Source: Verrucomicrobiales bacterium | Lineage (GTDB): Bacteria; Verrucomicrobiota; Verrucomicrobiia; Limisphaerales; UBA9464 | DNA: 33,173 nucleotides | Direction of reading: 5' to 3' | Assembly (NCBI GenBank): GCA_005805505.1 | Contig: SYMJ01000235.1 | Coordinates: 1-33,173 of the forward strand | Part shown: one piece after another, positions 15,085 to 23,891 of the stretch | Layout: every line of letters begins with the position of its first letter | Position numbering within the stretch: position 1 is the first letter of the stretch | Notes under the pieces: generated by a model | Seen by the model: only the letters and a program-made list of their open reading frames with translations | Database searches by the model: none | What the model was told of the DNA's origin: nothing | Program-made: the position numbers and the translations under genes

Positions 15085-18000
15085 TCAGCGCTTAATGGCG
15101 CGGAGGAATCGGGCGGAATCGGTACCTAGAGGCAGTGTGATCGGAGTGTTTACTCCCGACTGCAACACCCACGGACCGTTGAGGCTCGGAGCGACCTCGA
15201 GGACGAATCCGGCCGGCAGCGGTTGCGGATTGGAGGTGATCGTGAGCTGACCATTAACCAAGGCCACCGAGATGCGCGGAGCCGTGGTGACCGGACCGCC
15301 CACCGGCGGGGTCGGATCATCCTTCGGAGCCGGGTGCGAGATGACCGTGTAGAAGTTGACTTCCTTGGTGGAATTGGCTCCTTGATCCGGCTTGTTCTGC
15401 AAGTTGATCTCACCCTTAGCAGCCACGAGGATTTGCTGGGTTGTCATGGCGACACTCATGCCGACCGAGCGGATACCACCCACCGGCGAAGTGTTGACGA
15501 AGGGCAGGAAGCTCGGCGTGAGCGGCTTGACCGTCTTGGTGGCCGCCTCGAATTCAAACACACGGGCAGCCACCTGCTGGGCTTCATAACCGTCGGGCTT
15601 GGAAACCCAGGCAACCGTGAAGCGACCCAGACCGTCAGCGGCAACCACCGCGCGATCGGCATCGGCTCGGAAACCGCCCTCGCTCACATCGGCCAAGGCC
15701 GCGAGCGTGCGAGTGGTTCCATCCCAAATGGCCACGCGGATGGCCGAAGAGCCCACAACCCGACCCACGAGGAACACCCACGGTTGATTGATGTGGCCAC
15801 CCAGGCGGGTGCCATCTCCGCGACCCGCGTCGAAGTTCTCACCCGAGGCCGTCTGGGCCACCGGTTCGCCCTGAAGTGCGCCGGCATTGTTGTAGAAATA
15901 GAACTTGCCCGCGACGCGCACGGCAAAACCACCTTTAAAGGCGGCCACGTTGGCCCAGAGATCGCCGTCGGCGACCTTGAAGGCTTCCTTTACTACCTTG
16001 CCATCGGCCGAGAAAATGGTCGCGGTGGCGCAATTGCCGTCGGTGCGCAATTGGTTCGAACGGTCTTCGACCACGGACACGAAGTTGCCGTCACTGAGAC
16101 ACACCACATCGCCACCGAAGCGGGAGATTTGGTTGCCCGGAGCCGTGCCGGATGCGCGGCGGCCGTTGGCCGAATCCTGTGCCTTGCTCAGAGCGGTTTG
16201 TGTGAGCGCGGTCGGATCGAGCTTGAAGGTCTGCACCGTCCCGTAGCGACCATCACCCAGGCGATCGAAGCCACCGGTGAAGCGATTGTCGCTGTTGAAC
16301 CCTTCCACCACGTGCGGAGAGGCCTCGATACCCGTAATGAAGTTCACGGCACCCGGACGAGCATCACCCGCAACACGGCCCGGATTACCATTTTGCCGAG
16401 AAGCATTGATTGCCCCCTTGAACGGAACACCGGCGTCGTTGAAGGACGCTTCACCCAGCTTCATGGCTCCGCCGTTGGCTGGCTGCATCGCCACCACATA
16501 ACGCTGCTCAGTAGTGCTGCCATCGGCAAAAGTGTTGCCCTCAATGAGGAACGTGGAGGTGCCCACCACGGAAGCAAACGGCTCCCAGTTGCCCAGCGCA
16601 TCCGCCGCCGGAACGATCATCGCGGTGTCAGAGACGATGCGCTTGAGACCGGCCGACTCGATGCTGCCCGGACGCACCGGAATCACGAATTGGCGCAGCG
16701 CCACGACGCGCTTATCGGGATCACCGCTATTACGACTCTCCCAAACCACGGCGATGGAATCGTTGCGGAAGGCCACACGCGGATTCTTAGATTCCAAGGT
16801 CTCCGGAGCCGGAAGCTCCTTCTCGCTGACATAGAATGTCTTGCCCAAGGCCTTGCCCGTGGCGTCAAACACACGGCCCAGGATGATCCGGCCATTGCCG
16901 ACCGCACCGGCCGTGTCGGCGAAAACCACCGCAACGCGTCCGAGGGAATCAATACCCACATCGCAGCGTCCCGGAGCCAAGAGCTCCATGTCATCAGCCA
17001 CCGTCTTGCTCCAACGCAGCGTGCCATTGGCATTGAGGACCGTGAGCCAGACGTGGTTTTTGCCGGCGTCATCTTTACCAACGGCCACCGAAGCGTAGGC
17101 ATCATTGCCGTTGCCATGGAAACCCACGCCGTCACCGCGTCCGCCATTGCCGGCGATCGGATTGCCCGAGACCGCGGCCAGATTGATATTGGTTGAAACC
17201 GCCGTGCCCGCATTGTCGAACAACCGGACCCGGCCCGCGCCGTTGTCTGAAAAACGCACCGCAAATCCGCTCTTGGTGACACCGGACCCATGCCACATTT
17301 CAGCCTTGGTGGCAGTAGCGCTGGCCAACTGGGTGGCCTTGATCTCCTTGCCGGTCTTGTCCACCACGCGAACGGTCACGTGATTGGCCGCGGCCTCGCC
17401 CTTGTAAAGGGTGACCAAATCATCGCCCTGACGGCTTTCACCAATCACGACCACATTGCCTGTAGAGAGGAACTCCCAATCGCCGATGCGAATGTCTCCC
17501 GGACGGGCGCCGTATTCGACAGGGACACCATTCACGATACCCACCGGAATGCCCGCGTCGGTCAACAACTGCACCGCGGGCCAATCGCCAGCACCTTGAT
17601 AGCCCGCAAACTCCAACACCTCGAGGCCGAGATCGAAGGCCGTCGAGCCCATGCCCAAACCATCACCGAAGAGGTTGGACTTAATCTTGGGTCCCCAACC
17701 CGTGCGGCCAGAGATCGCGCTCCCGTCCTTGCGGAAGTAGGAAAGGAAACGCGAGGTGAGCGTTTGTCCGACAAAAGCGGGATCCACCGAAGTGATGGTC
17801 GCCTCGGCTGTAACCGGCTTGCTGTCGCGGTCAAACAAAGTCCAAACCGCTTCCAAATCGGCCAGGTCAGAACCGTCATCCTCCCACCCGACCATCACGT
17901 TGCCATTCCGGCCAATGGCCACACCGAGGCTCTCAGTGCTGCCATTGTTGAGAATGTCGGAGGTGTTGACATACACAGTCTCGCCCACCGGGCTGACACC

Positions 18001-18093
18001 GTTGTCTTCTGGCTTAGTTGGAAGCGCTTGGCCGTAAACCTGACCGGCCAGCAGGGCGGCGGTCAGGAATGGTAGTGATTTGGAGGGTTTCAT
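15085..18093 (-). CDS. Large secreted protein of unknown function with shared C-terminal module
   Basis: A predicted exported protein of 1002 residues. The start is the ATG at 18093 that opens a signal peptide (MKPSKSLPFLTAALLAGQVYG); the frame continues upstream but without protein-like sequence. The mature part consists of repeated strand-rich units of the kind GRNGNVMVGWEDDGSDLA, DSLGRVAVVFADTAGA and GLGRFTVAWVSKPDG, roughly 60-120 residues apart, which suggests a large beta-propeller or similar repeat fold. No enzyme family was recognised. The last 55 residues (LTITSNPQ ... SLNGPWVLQSG ... RFLRAIKR) resemble the C-terminus of the 1483-residue protein at 5339-9790, so both may use the same surface-targeting route. 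A terminator follows directly; the gene is monocistronic. Confidence 0.86.
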   Translation of the reverse strand: MKPSKSLPFLTAALLAGQVYGQALPTKPEDNGVSPVGETVYVNTSDILNNGSTESLGVAIGRNGNVMVGWEDDGSDLADLEAVWTLFDRDSKPVTAEATITSVDPAFVGQTLTSRFLSYFRKDGSAISGRTGWGPKIKSNLFGDGLGMGSTAFDLGLEVLEFAGYQGAGDWPAVQLLTDAGIPVGIVNGVPVEYGARPGDIRIGDWEFLSTGNVVVIGESRQGDDLVTLYKGEAAANHVTVRVVDKTGKEIKATQLASATATKAEMWHGSGVTKSGFAVRFSDNGAGRVRLFDNAGTAVSTNINLAAVSGNPIAGNGGRGDGVGFHGNGNDAYASVAVGKDDAGKNHVWLTVLNANGTLRWSKTVADDMELLAPGRCDVGIDSLGRVAVVFADTAGAVGNGRIILGRVFDATGKALGKTFYVSEKELPAPETLESKNPRVAFRNDSIAVVWESRNSGDPDKRVVALRQFVIPVRPGSIESAGLKRIVSDTAMIVPAADALGNWEPFASVVGTSTFLIEGNTFADGSTTEQRYVVAMQPANGGAMKLGEASFNDAGVPFKGAINASRQNGNPGRVAGDARPGAVNFITGIEASPHVVEGFNSDNRFTGGFDRLGDGRYGTVQTFKLDPTALTQTALSKAQDSANGRRASGTAPGNQISRFGGDVVCLSDGNFVSVVEDRSNQLRTDGNCATATIFSADGKVVKEAFKVADGDLWANVAAFKGGFAVRVAGKFYFYNNAGALQGEPVAQTASGENFDAGRGDGTRLGGHINQPWVFLVGRVVGSSAIRVAIWDGTTRTLAALADVSEGGFRADADRAVVAADGLGRFTVAWVSKPDGYEAQQVAARVFEFEAATKTVKPLTPSFLPFVNTSPVGGIRSVGMSVAMTTQQILVAAKGEINLQNKPDQGANSTKEVNFYTVISHPAPKDDPTPPVGGPVTTAPRISVALVNGQLTITSNPQPLPAGFVLEVAPSLNGPWVLQSGVNTPITLPLGTDSARFLRAIKR

Positions 18094-18383
18094 TAGCAGA
18101 TGACGTAGTGCGTTGATGACACCCCTGGCACGAGACCAGCACCCAGCAGAGCCTTGGAGCGAGTGCGCCAAAGGGGGATGGGTTGTCTGGAGACCTCCCG
18201 GGGAATTAGAACGATTGCTACGCCGACCTCGGATTGCCCGCAACTGTTTTCAGGATTTTTCCAAAAAAACGTCAAAACCCAATAAACCATGCAGTTTTAG
18301 CCTGATTTAAAGCAACCCAGTCCAGGCTCCGACGATCTAGGTCTAGGCCCCGGAGATGCAATCCACTGCTCCAACACGGGGGC

Positions 18384-18719
18384 CTACTTGGCAGTCGACC
18401 GCCCCACCCGCTTCATGATCTCCACGTAGAAGACCGGCGTCAGGAAGAGCCCGAAGACCGTGACTCCGATCATGCCTGAGAATACCGCAACCCCCATGGC
18501 CTGCCGCATCTCAGCGCCCGCTCCGGAGGAAATCACCAAGGGATACACCCCCGCGATGAAGGCAATGGACGTCATCAAGATCGGCCGCAGGCGCAGCTTG
18601 CAAGCCTCGAGCGCGGCCGAGACAGGGTCTTGTCCCTCCCGCTATTTCTCCCGCTGTTTCTCCCAAGCATACTCCACGATGAAAAAGGCGTTCTCACAAA
18701 CCAGACCGCTCCTGCCTCC
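18384..18719 (-). pseudogene. 3' remnant of an RND (AcrB/HAE1-type) efflux transporter
   Basis: Only about 110 residues of the roughly 1050-residue inner-membrane RND pump remain. The minus-strand frame reads GLVCENAFFIVEYAWEKQREK, then an in-frame TAG (18644-18642), then REGQDPVSAALEACKLRLRP and, from 18578, MMTSIAFIAGVYPLVISSGAGAEMRQAMGVA through GVTVFGLFLTPVFYVEI to a natural-looking C-terminus. These match the last transmembrane helices of HAE1-type RND proteins. Two lesions are visible: the nonsense codon, probably CAG to TAG inside a 12-bp tandem duplication, and loss of all sequence upstream of about 18719. The usual Lys of the (V/A)KNA motif is also Glu. No adaptor or outer-membrane partner genes are nearby. 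Confidence 0.85.
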
Positions 18720-18874
18720 GATGACCGCGTCGGTTGGATCCAAAGAAGCTGCATCCGATAACCAGGCGACGCAGCCCCTCCTGTTATTGAAGCAAATCGA
18801 GCCAACGAAAATAAACTCTGTTCTCGAGGTTTCCAAGCCCTCGGAAGCACCACTTTTACCTCTGGAAGAAGGTC

Positions 18875-19699
18875 TCACTTAGATTTCACTGAATCGAGCC
18901 ACGCCTTGAGTTCGACTGGGTGATCGGTTTGCACCCCATCGACCCCCAGACCCAGAAACTTCTCCCAATAGCCCGGCCGCTCGTCGGGACGCTGAATATC
19001 TGGCCACACTCGAATGCCTAAATCTCGGCACCAATCCACGAACTCCCGAGACGGCGCCAGATCCACTACCTCAGGGCGATATTGGGAAACAAAGTGCCGC
19101 AGTGCTTCCTCATCACGCAGCGCCTCAGCTGGAGGGCTCAGGATCATTCGGACACCGGGCAACGCCTTGCGCCACCGCACCGCACCACCCGGAGAGTCAT
19201 ACACCCAGACTTTCGACTCCATCCCCGCCTGTTTCAAGATGCGCACCACATCGGCCGGATCCCCCGCCTTAAAATCCAAGTAAACCTGGATCCGACCTCG
19301 GCACGCCTCCAGCGCTTCCTGAAGGCGCGGAATACGAGAGGAGGCAATATTGGTCCGAGCCTTGTCCGCCACCTTCAGCGCCGACAACTCCGCCCAAGTC
19401 TTCTCAGAAACCCGACCCTTGCCATCGGTCATCCGGTCGACTGTGGCATCGTGCATGAGCAAGTACTGCCCATCACTGGAACGACGCACATCCATCTCGA
19501 CCAAATCCGCGCCTGCCTGGATTGCGCCTTCGATGGACTCGAGGGTGTTTTCGTGATTTCGGACATGTTCCCCGCGATGGGCTACCACCATCCACCGCAG
19601 AGCCCCGGGCAACGAATTGGCCGGCCGATCGGCCGCCCAAGCCATTGCAGCCAAAGCCACCCCAAGAATCCCCCATCCAAATATCCCACCCCGTTTCAT
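18875..19699 (-). CDS. Exported glycerophosphodiester phosphodiesterase
   Basis: Metal-dependent TIM-barrel hydrolase that splits glycerophosphodiesters into an alcohol and glycerol 3-phosphate, a way of recovering carbon and phosphate from phospholipid head groups. From ATG at 19699 the product has 274 residues with a signal peptide (MKRGGIFGWGILGVALAAMAWAAD), so it should work outside the cytoplasm. The GDPD signature is intact: His41-Arg42-Gly, Glu50-Asn-Thr, Glu68-x-Asp70 and His83-Asp84. The C-terminal part contains GVDGVQTDHP, the usual end of the barrel. The frame stays open upstream to 19981 but that extension is Gly/Arg-rich and follows no family pattern, so the shorter start is preferred. 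Neighbours do not suggest an operon. Confidence 0.93.
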   Translation of the reverse strand: MKRGGIFGWGILGVALAAMAWAADRPANSLPGALRWMVVAHRGEHVRNHENTLESIEGAIQAGADLVEMDVRRSSDGQYLLMHDATVDRMTDGKGRVSEKTWAELSALKVADKARTNIASSRIPRLQEALEACRGRIQVYLDFKAGDPADVVRILKQAGMESKVWVYDSPGGAVRWRKALPGVRMILSPPAEALRDEEALRHFVSQYRPEVVDLAPSREFVDWCRDLGIRVWPDIQRPDERPGYWEKFLGLGVDGVQTDHPVELKAWLDSVKSK

Positions 19700-20163
19700 T
19701 GAAAAAAACCCTGACTCACTCCCACTTCCAAGCCCAGCCAGAACCCACCTGCCCCATCCTCCGCACCCACCAGCAAAGCCCTCACAACCGACACCCATTG
19801 ATCCGCCGGATCGCCGCAATGAGACTGGGCCTGCTGAACACAAAGCGGCAGCGGGACCGGGCCGGAGCGAGCATTGGAACGTCGACACCCTGATCCCCAT
19901 CGCGCGGCCGCGCGAAAGCCGAGCCTGTCCCCACGTTCCCTGCGAGCGCAGGACCGTTCCCGCGGAGCCTACGCCCAGCAACGCACCAAAAAACCACCCC
20001 CCTTCGGAGCCAACTTCTCATTACTAGAAATAATTGAGAGTGGCCCCTTTTGTGTAAATAAGTGGGACCGACCCCGCATGCTACCACCGCAATTCGATCG
20101 CGCCCCCAGTTGACGGGACGCTTTCCTATTCCAAGATGAATCCATAGCCTGTCACTGATCATT
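19700..20163. other. Gene-free divergent spacer
   Basis: This 464-bp stretch lies between the divergent GDPD gene and the DUF1549/DUF1553 gene. It is C-rich from 19700 to 20010 and more AT-rich from 20020 to 20070 (ttactagaaataattgagag), which is the probable promoter area for the plus-strand trio. I found no tRNA, repeat or convincing promoter hexamers, and no protein-like frame. Confidence 0.4.
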
Positions 20164-22332
20164 ATGAAGCCCGGTTTAGCCTATTGTCTTGGTTGGCTGT
20201 TGGCCTTAGCGGCCATGGCTGCGGGCACAGCAGGCGAGCCCGAGACCCGGTACCTCCGGGAGGTCAAACCTCTGCTGACCCGGCACTGCGTCAGTTGCCA
20301 CGGAGCCGAACATCCCAAAGCCCACCTCCGCCTAGATACCGCCGCCGGTGCTCGGAAAGGGGGCGAATCCGGACCCGCAGTCCGCCCTGGAAAACCCGCC
20401 GAAAGCCTCCTCGTTCAGGCACTGGAAGGTTCCCACAGCGACATCGAACGGATGCCCTACCACAGGCCTCCGCTTCACCCCCCCGAAATCGAGACACTCC
20501 GCCGTTGGATCGCCGACGGAGTCGCCGCCCCAACCCAAGAAGTCCCAGGCGTCTTCGTTCACTGGTCCTTCATTCCACCCCAACGCCCCCCAACGCCCCG
20601 AACCGCCGCCACACACCATCCGATCGACGCCTTCATTCGCGACACCTTGCAACGCCTCCGCGTTCGACCCTCGGCCCCGGCCGACTCCGCCACCTGGTTG
20701 CGCCGGGTCCATCTCGATCTCATTGGCCTGCCCCCCCAACCCGAGGTCGCCGCCCGGTTTGTCACCACCGACAGCCCAACCGAACGCGACCGCATCCTCG
20801 AACACCTGCTCGCCTCACCGCATCACGGAGAACGCTGGGGCCGCTGGTGGCTCGACGTCGCCCGATATGCCGACTCTAACGGATACAGCGTCGATGCCCC
20901 TCGATCCATTTGGCCTTACCGCGATGGCGTCGTCGCTGCTTTCAACGCCGATCAACCCTTCGATCAATTCCTCATCGAGCAACTCGCCGGAGACCTCCTG
21001 CCCCAGGCCACCGTGGCTCAGCGCGCAGCCACCGGCTTCCACCGCAACACCCAGATCAACCAAGAAGGCGGTATCGATCCGGAACAATTCCGCATCGAAT
21101 CGATCTTCGACCGAGTCGCCACCACCGGTTCGGCCCTGCTCGGCCTGAGCGTCGGCTGCGCCCAGTGTCATGACCACAAATTCGACCCCATTTCCCACCG
21201 CGACTACTACGGCCTGTTTGCCTTTTTCAACAATCAGGACGAACCCACCCTCGAAATCGAAGGACTTCCCTCCGGCATCAGCGAACCCAAAGCAAAGTCT
21301 CCGGGATGGGCCACCACGTTGGTCTTGAGCGAACGCACCCAACCGCGCGAAACCCAACGCTTCATCCAGGGAGATTTTACCCGCCCCGCCGAACCAGTGC
21401 TGCCCGCGACACCAAAAGTCCTGCCGCCCCTGCCTCCGAAGAATGGCCGGTACCAGCGCCTCGACCTCGCCCGATGGCTCGTGTCACCCAATCATCCCCT
21501 CACTGCCCGCGTGCTCGTTAACCGAGTGTGGCAGCAATACTTCGGGCGCGGCCTCGTGGAGACGGAGAACGACTTCGGGACCCAAGGCACCCCGCCCACC
21601 CATCCAGAACTGCTCGACTGGCTGGCCGTTGAGTTCCAGGAATCCGGCTGGAGCCTCAAGCACTTGCACCGATGTATCGTGAAGTCGGAGACCTACGGGC
21701 AGTCATCCATCGCACGGCCTGACCTGCGCGAAATCGACCCCCTCAACCGGTGGCTGGCGCGGCAAAACCGCCTCCGCCTCGACGCCGAAATTATCCGCGA
21801 CGTGGCACTGGCCGCCTCCGGTCAACTCGACCGCTCTCTGGGAGGCTCCCCGGTGCAACCTCCGCAACCCGCCGGCCTCGGCGCCTTCACACAAAGCAAC
21901 CGCGACTGGATGGCGAGCAGCGGCGGGCAACGAGTCCGACGCGCGCTCTACACCCGGATCCAGCGAGCGACGCTGCATCCCGCCCTAGCCGTCTTCGACG
22001 CACCGGACACCTTCACCACGTGCACCCGCCGACTGCGGAGCAACACCCCGTTGCAGGCGCTGACATTGCTCAATGACACCCAGTTCCACGAACTGGCCCT
22101 GCACATCGCCCGTCAAATGGCTTCCACACAGGGAACAGATGCCGATCGGATCGCCGGCGGGTTCCTCCGATGCACCGCACGGCACCCAGCGCCCGCGGAA
22201 TCACAGCGACTGCTGCGCCTGCTCCGCGAAGAGCGGTCGGCCGGCGGATCCAACGGAGCCCCACCTGAGGGCGGCTGGCTGGCCGTGGCCCGCGTGTTGC
22301 TCAACCTCGACGAAACCATCACCCGGGAGTGA
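20164..22332 (+). CDS. Diheme PSCyt1/DUF1549/DUF1553 protein
   Basis: Exported PVC-group protein of 722 residues. After a signal peptide (about 1-24) comes a planctomycete cytochrome c domain with the heme motif Cys42-Val-Ser-Cys45-His46. Then comes DUF1549 (PSCyt2), with HHGERWGRWWLDVARYADSNGY and a second CxxCH at Cys332-Ala-Gln-Cys335-His336 followed by DHKFDP. DUF1553 (PSD1) follows, with LTARVLVNRVWQQYFGRGLV, NDFGTQGTPPTHPELLDWLA and SNTPLQALTLLND. All expected domains are present, at the short end of the family's length range. The biochemical role of this abundant family is not established; the heme motifs imply electron transfer. It overlaps or nearly abuts the next gene (a GTG start inside its TGA), so the pair is cotranscribed. 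Confidence 0.94.
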   Translation: MKPGLAYCLGWLLALAAMAAGTAGEPETRYLREVKPLLTRHCVSCHGAEHPKAHLRLDTAAGARKGGESGPAVRPGKPAESLLVQALEGSHSDIERMPYHRPPLHPPEIETLRRWIADGVAAPTQEVPGVFVHWSFIPPQRPPTPRTAATHHPIDAFIRDTLQRLRVRPSAPADSATWLRRVHLDLIGLPPQPEVAARFVTTDSPTERDRILEHLLASPHHGERWGRWWLDVARYADSNGYSVDAPRSIWPYRDGVVAAFNADQPFDQFLIEQLAGDLLPQATVAQRAATGFHRNTQINQEGGIDPEQFRIESIFDRVATTGSALLGLSVGCAQCHDHKFDPISHRDYYGLFAFFNNQDEPTLEIEGLPSGISEPKAKSPGWATTLVLSERTQPRETQRFIQGDFTRPAEPVLPATPKVLPPLPPKNGRYQRLDLARWLVSPNHPLTARVLVNRVWQQYFGRGLVETENDFGTQGTPPTHPELLDWLAVEFQESGWSLKHLHRCIVKSETYGQSSIARPDLREIDPLNRWLARQNRLRLDAEIIRDVALAASGQLDRSLGGSPVQPPQPAGLGAFTQSNRDWMASSGGQRVRRALYTRIQRATLHPALAVFDAPDTFTTCTRRLRSNTPLQALTLLNDTQFHELALHIARQMASTQGTDADRIAGGFLRCTARHPAPAESQRLLRLLREERSAGGSNGAPPEGGWLAVARVLLNLDETITRE

Positions 22333-23834
22333 CCCAACCCGTTGCCGCCATGGATAACCACCCCCTCCCTCAATCGCTGCAAGACCTGACCCGAAGGCAC
22401 TTCTTCGGACGTTGCGCCATGGGCTTGGGCAACCTGGCACTGGCCTCGATGCTGGCCGAAGGGCAAACCGGCCCAACTTCAGGCTCAACTTCAGGCCCAA
22501 CTTCCGCGCCGGCCGCAGCGGAATCGCTCAAGACCCCGGCCACGCATCACCCGGCCCGCGCCAAGAGCATCATTTACTTGTTCATGGCCGGTGGCCCTAG
22601 CCAACTCGAACTCTTCGATGCCAAACCGCGGCTCAACCAACTCAGCGGTCAACCCATTCCCAACTCGTTTCTGGAAGGCAAACGCTTCGCCTTCATGGAC
22701 TCGTCCTTCAAGAACAAGTCCACCTTGCTTGGGTCCAAGCGCACCTTCCGCCAATTCGGACAATCCGGAGCTAGCGTCAGTGATTTGCTGCCGTACACCG
22801 CTGGCATCGTCGACGACATCGCCCTGGTGAAAAGCTGCGCCACCAACCTGTTCAACCACGCCCCGGCCAAGCTCTTCATGAACACCGGCAGCGGACAGTT
22901 CGGCCGGCCGAGCATGGGATCGTGGGTGACCTACGGGATCGGCAGCGAATCGCGCGACCTTCCTGGATTTGTCGTGCTTCAAAGCGGGCCGCGCGGGCCG
23001 CGAGGTGGGGCTGTCAATTGGTCCAGCGGATTCTTACCCACCAGCCATCAAGGGGTTCCGCTGCGGGGCTCGGGCGATCCCATTCTGAATTTGAGCCGAC
23101 CTCCCGGAATTAGCGCCCAATCGCAGCGTCGAACCCTCGATGCCCTCGGCGACCTGAACCTCCGCCGAGCCTCCGAAACTGGCGACCCAGAGATCGCCAC
23201 CCGCATTGCCAGCTACGAGATGGCCTACCGCATGCAATCCAGCGCGCCCGAACTGACCGACCTTCAGGGCGAGACCGATGCCACGCTGGCGCTTTATGGC
23301 TGCACCCGCGACACCCCCAGTTTCGCCCGCAACTGCCTGTTGGCCCGCCGACTCGTCGAACGCGGCGTTCGGTTCGTGCAGCTCTACCACACCAACTGGG
23401 ATTCCCACGGCGGCCCCGGCGAAACCCTCGAGAACGACCTCGCGAAGGTTGCTCACCAGGTGGACCAAGGCTGCGCGGCCTTGATTAAGGACCTAAAATC
23501 CCGTGGCCTGCTCGAGGATGTGCTGGTCGTTTGGGGCGGCGAATTCGGTCGTACCCCCATGGGCGAAACCCGTGAGAAGACCGGACGCAACCACCACATC
23601 GATGCCTTCACCATGTGGTTTGCCGGCGCGGGCATCCGGGCCGGGCAAGTTCTGGGCGAGACCGATGAACTGGGTTTCAACCCCGTGGTCGACCGCGCCC
23701 ATGTGCATGACATTCACGCCACTCTGCTCCACCTGCTCGGATTGGATCACCAACGCCTGACGTTTCGATTCCAAGGCCGCGACTTCCGGCTCACCGACAT
23801 CCATGGACAACTGCTGCACAAGCTTCTGGCGTGA
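22329..23834 (+). CDS. Tat-exported DUF1501 protein
   Basis: DUF1501 protein of the alkaline-phosphatase/sulfatase-like superfamily, 501 residues from GTG at 22329 or 494 from ATG at 22350. The GTG overlaps the upstream stop as GTGA; the ATG (MDNHPLPQSL) is a credible alternative. A twin-arginine signal is visible (TRRHFFGR with Arg22-Arg23, then a hydrophobic stretch), so the folded protein is exported. Family motifs are FMAGGPSQLELFD, GPRGPRGGAVNWSSGFLP, VWGGEFGRTPMG with GRNHH, and VHDIHATLLHLLGLDH; the conserved Asp/His residues suggest metal binding. A Gly-Pro-Thr-Ser linker (about 48-59) is encoded by three 12-bp tandem repeats. DUF1501 genes habitually sit next to DUF1549/DUF1553 genes, as here; the reaction is unknown. 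Confidence 0.93.
   Translation: MTQPVAAMDNHPLPQSLQDLTRRHFFGRCAMGLGNLALASMLAEGQTGPTSGSTSGPTSAPAAAESLKTPATHHPARAKSIIYLFMAGGPSQLELFDAKPRLNQLSGQPIPNSFLEGKRFAFMDSSFKNKSTLLGSKRTFRQFGQSGASVSDLLPYTAGIVDDIALVKSCATNLFNHAPAKLFMNTGSGQFGRPSMGSWVTYGIGSESRDLPGFVVLQSGPRGPRGGAVNWSSGFLPTSHQGVPLRGSGDPILNLSRPPGISAQSQRRTLDALGDLNLRRASETGDPEIATRIASYEMAYRMQSSAPELTDLQGETDATLALYGCTRDTPSFARNCLLARRLVERGVRFVQLYHTNWDSHGGPGETLENDLAKVAHQVDQGCAALIKDLKSRGLLEDVLVVWGGEFGRTPMGETREKTGRNHHIDAFTMWFAGAGIRAGQVLGETDELGFNPVVDRAHVHDIHATLLHLLGLDHQRLTFRFQGRDFRLTDIHGQLLHKLLA
22470..22505 (+). repeat. Three tandem 12-bp repeats inside the DUF1501 gene
   Basis: Units ggcccaacttca, ggctcaacttca and ggcccaacttcc follow each other without spacing and encode GPTS-GSTS-GPTS in the linker after the Tat signal. 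The length keeps the reading frame, so copy number could vary without harm. Confidence 0.9.
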
Positions 23835-23891
23835 GCCAGAGTTTAAATTTCCCTCGGCTCCTGGATCGACTATTTCCAACTCAGACACTGC

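Noticed and set aside
15223-17196. A 657-codon plus-strand open frame opposite the second large secreted protein
   Set aside because: Same explanation: biased composition, no motif, no start context, and fully antisense to a better-supported gene.
18247-18275. Minus-strand promoter (TTGACG, 17-bp spacer, TGAAAA) for the 1002-residue secreted protein
   Set aside because: The -35 is good but the -10 is poor and it would leave a leader of about 150 bases; not strong enough to list as a feature.
18720-18874. Extension of the RND pseudogene or a small gene upstream of it
   Set aside because: The frame is open but the translation shows no RND similarity and no start context; homology stops at about 18719.
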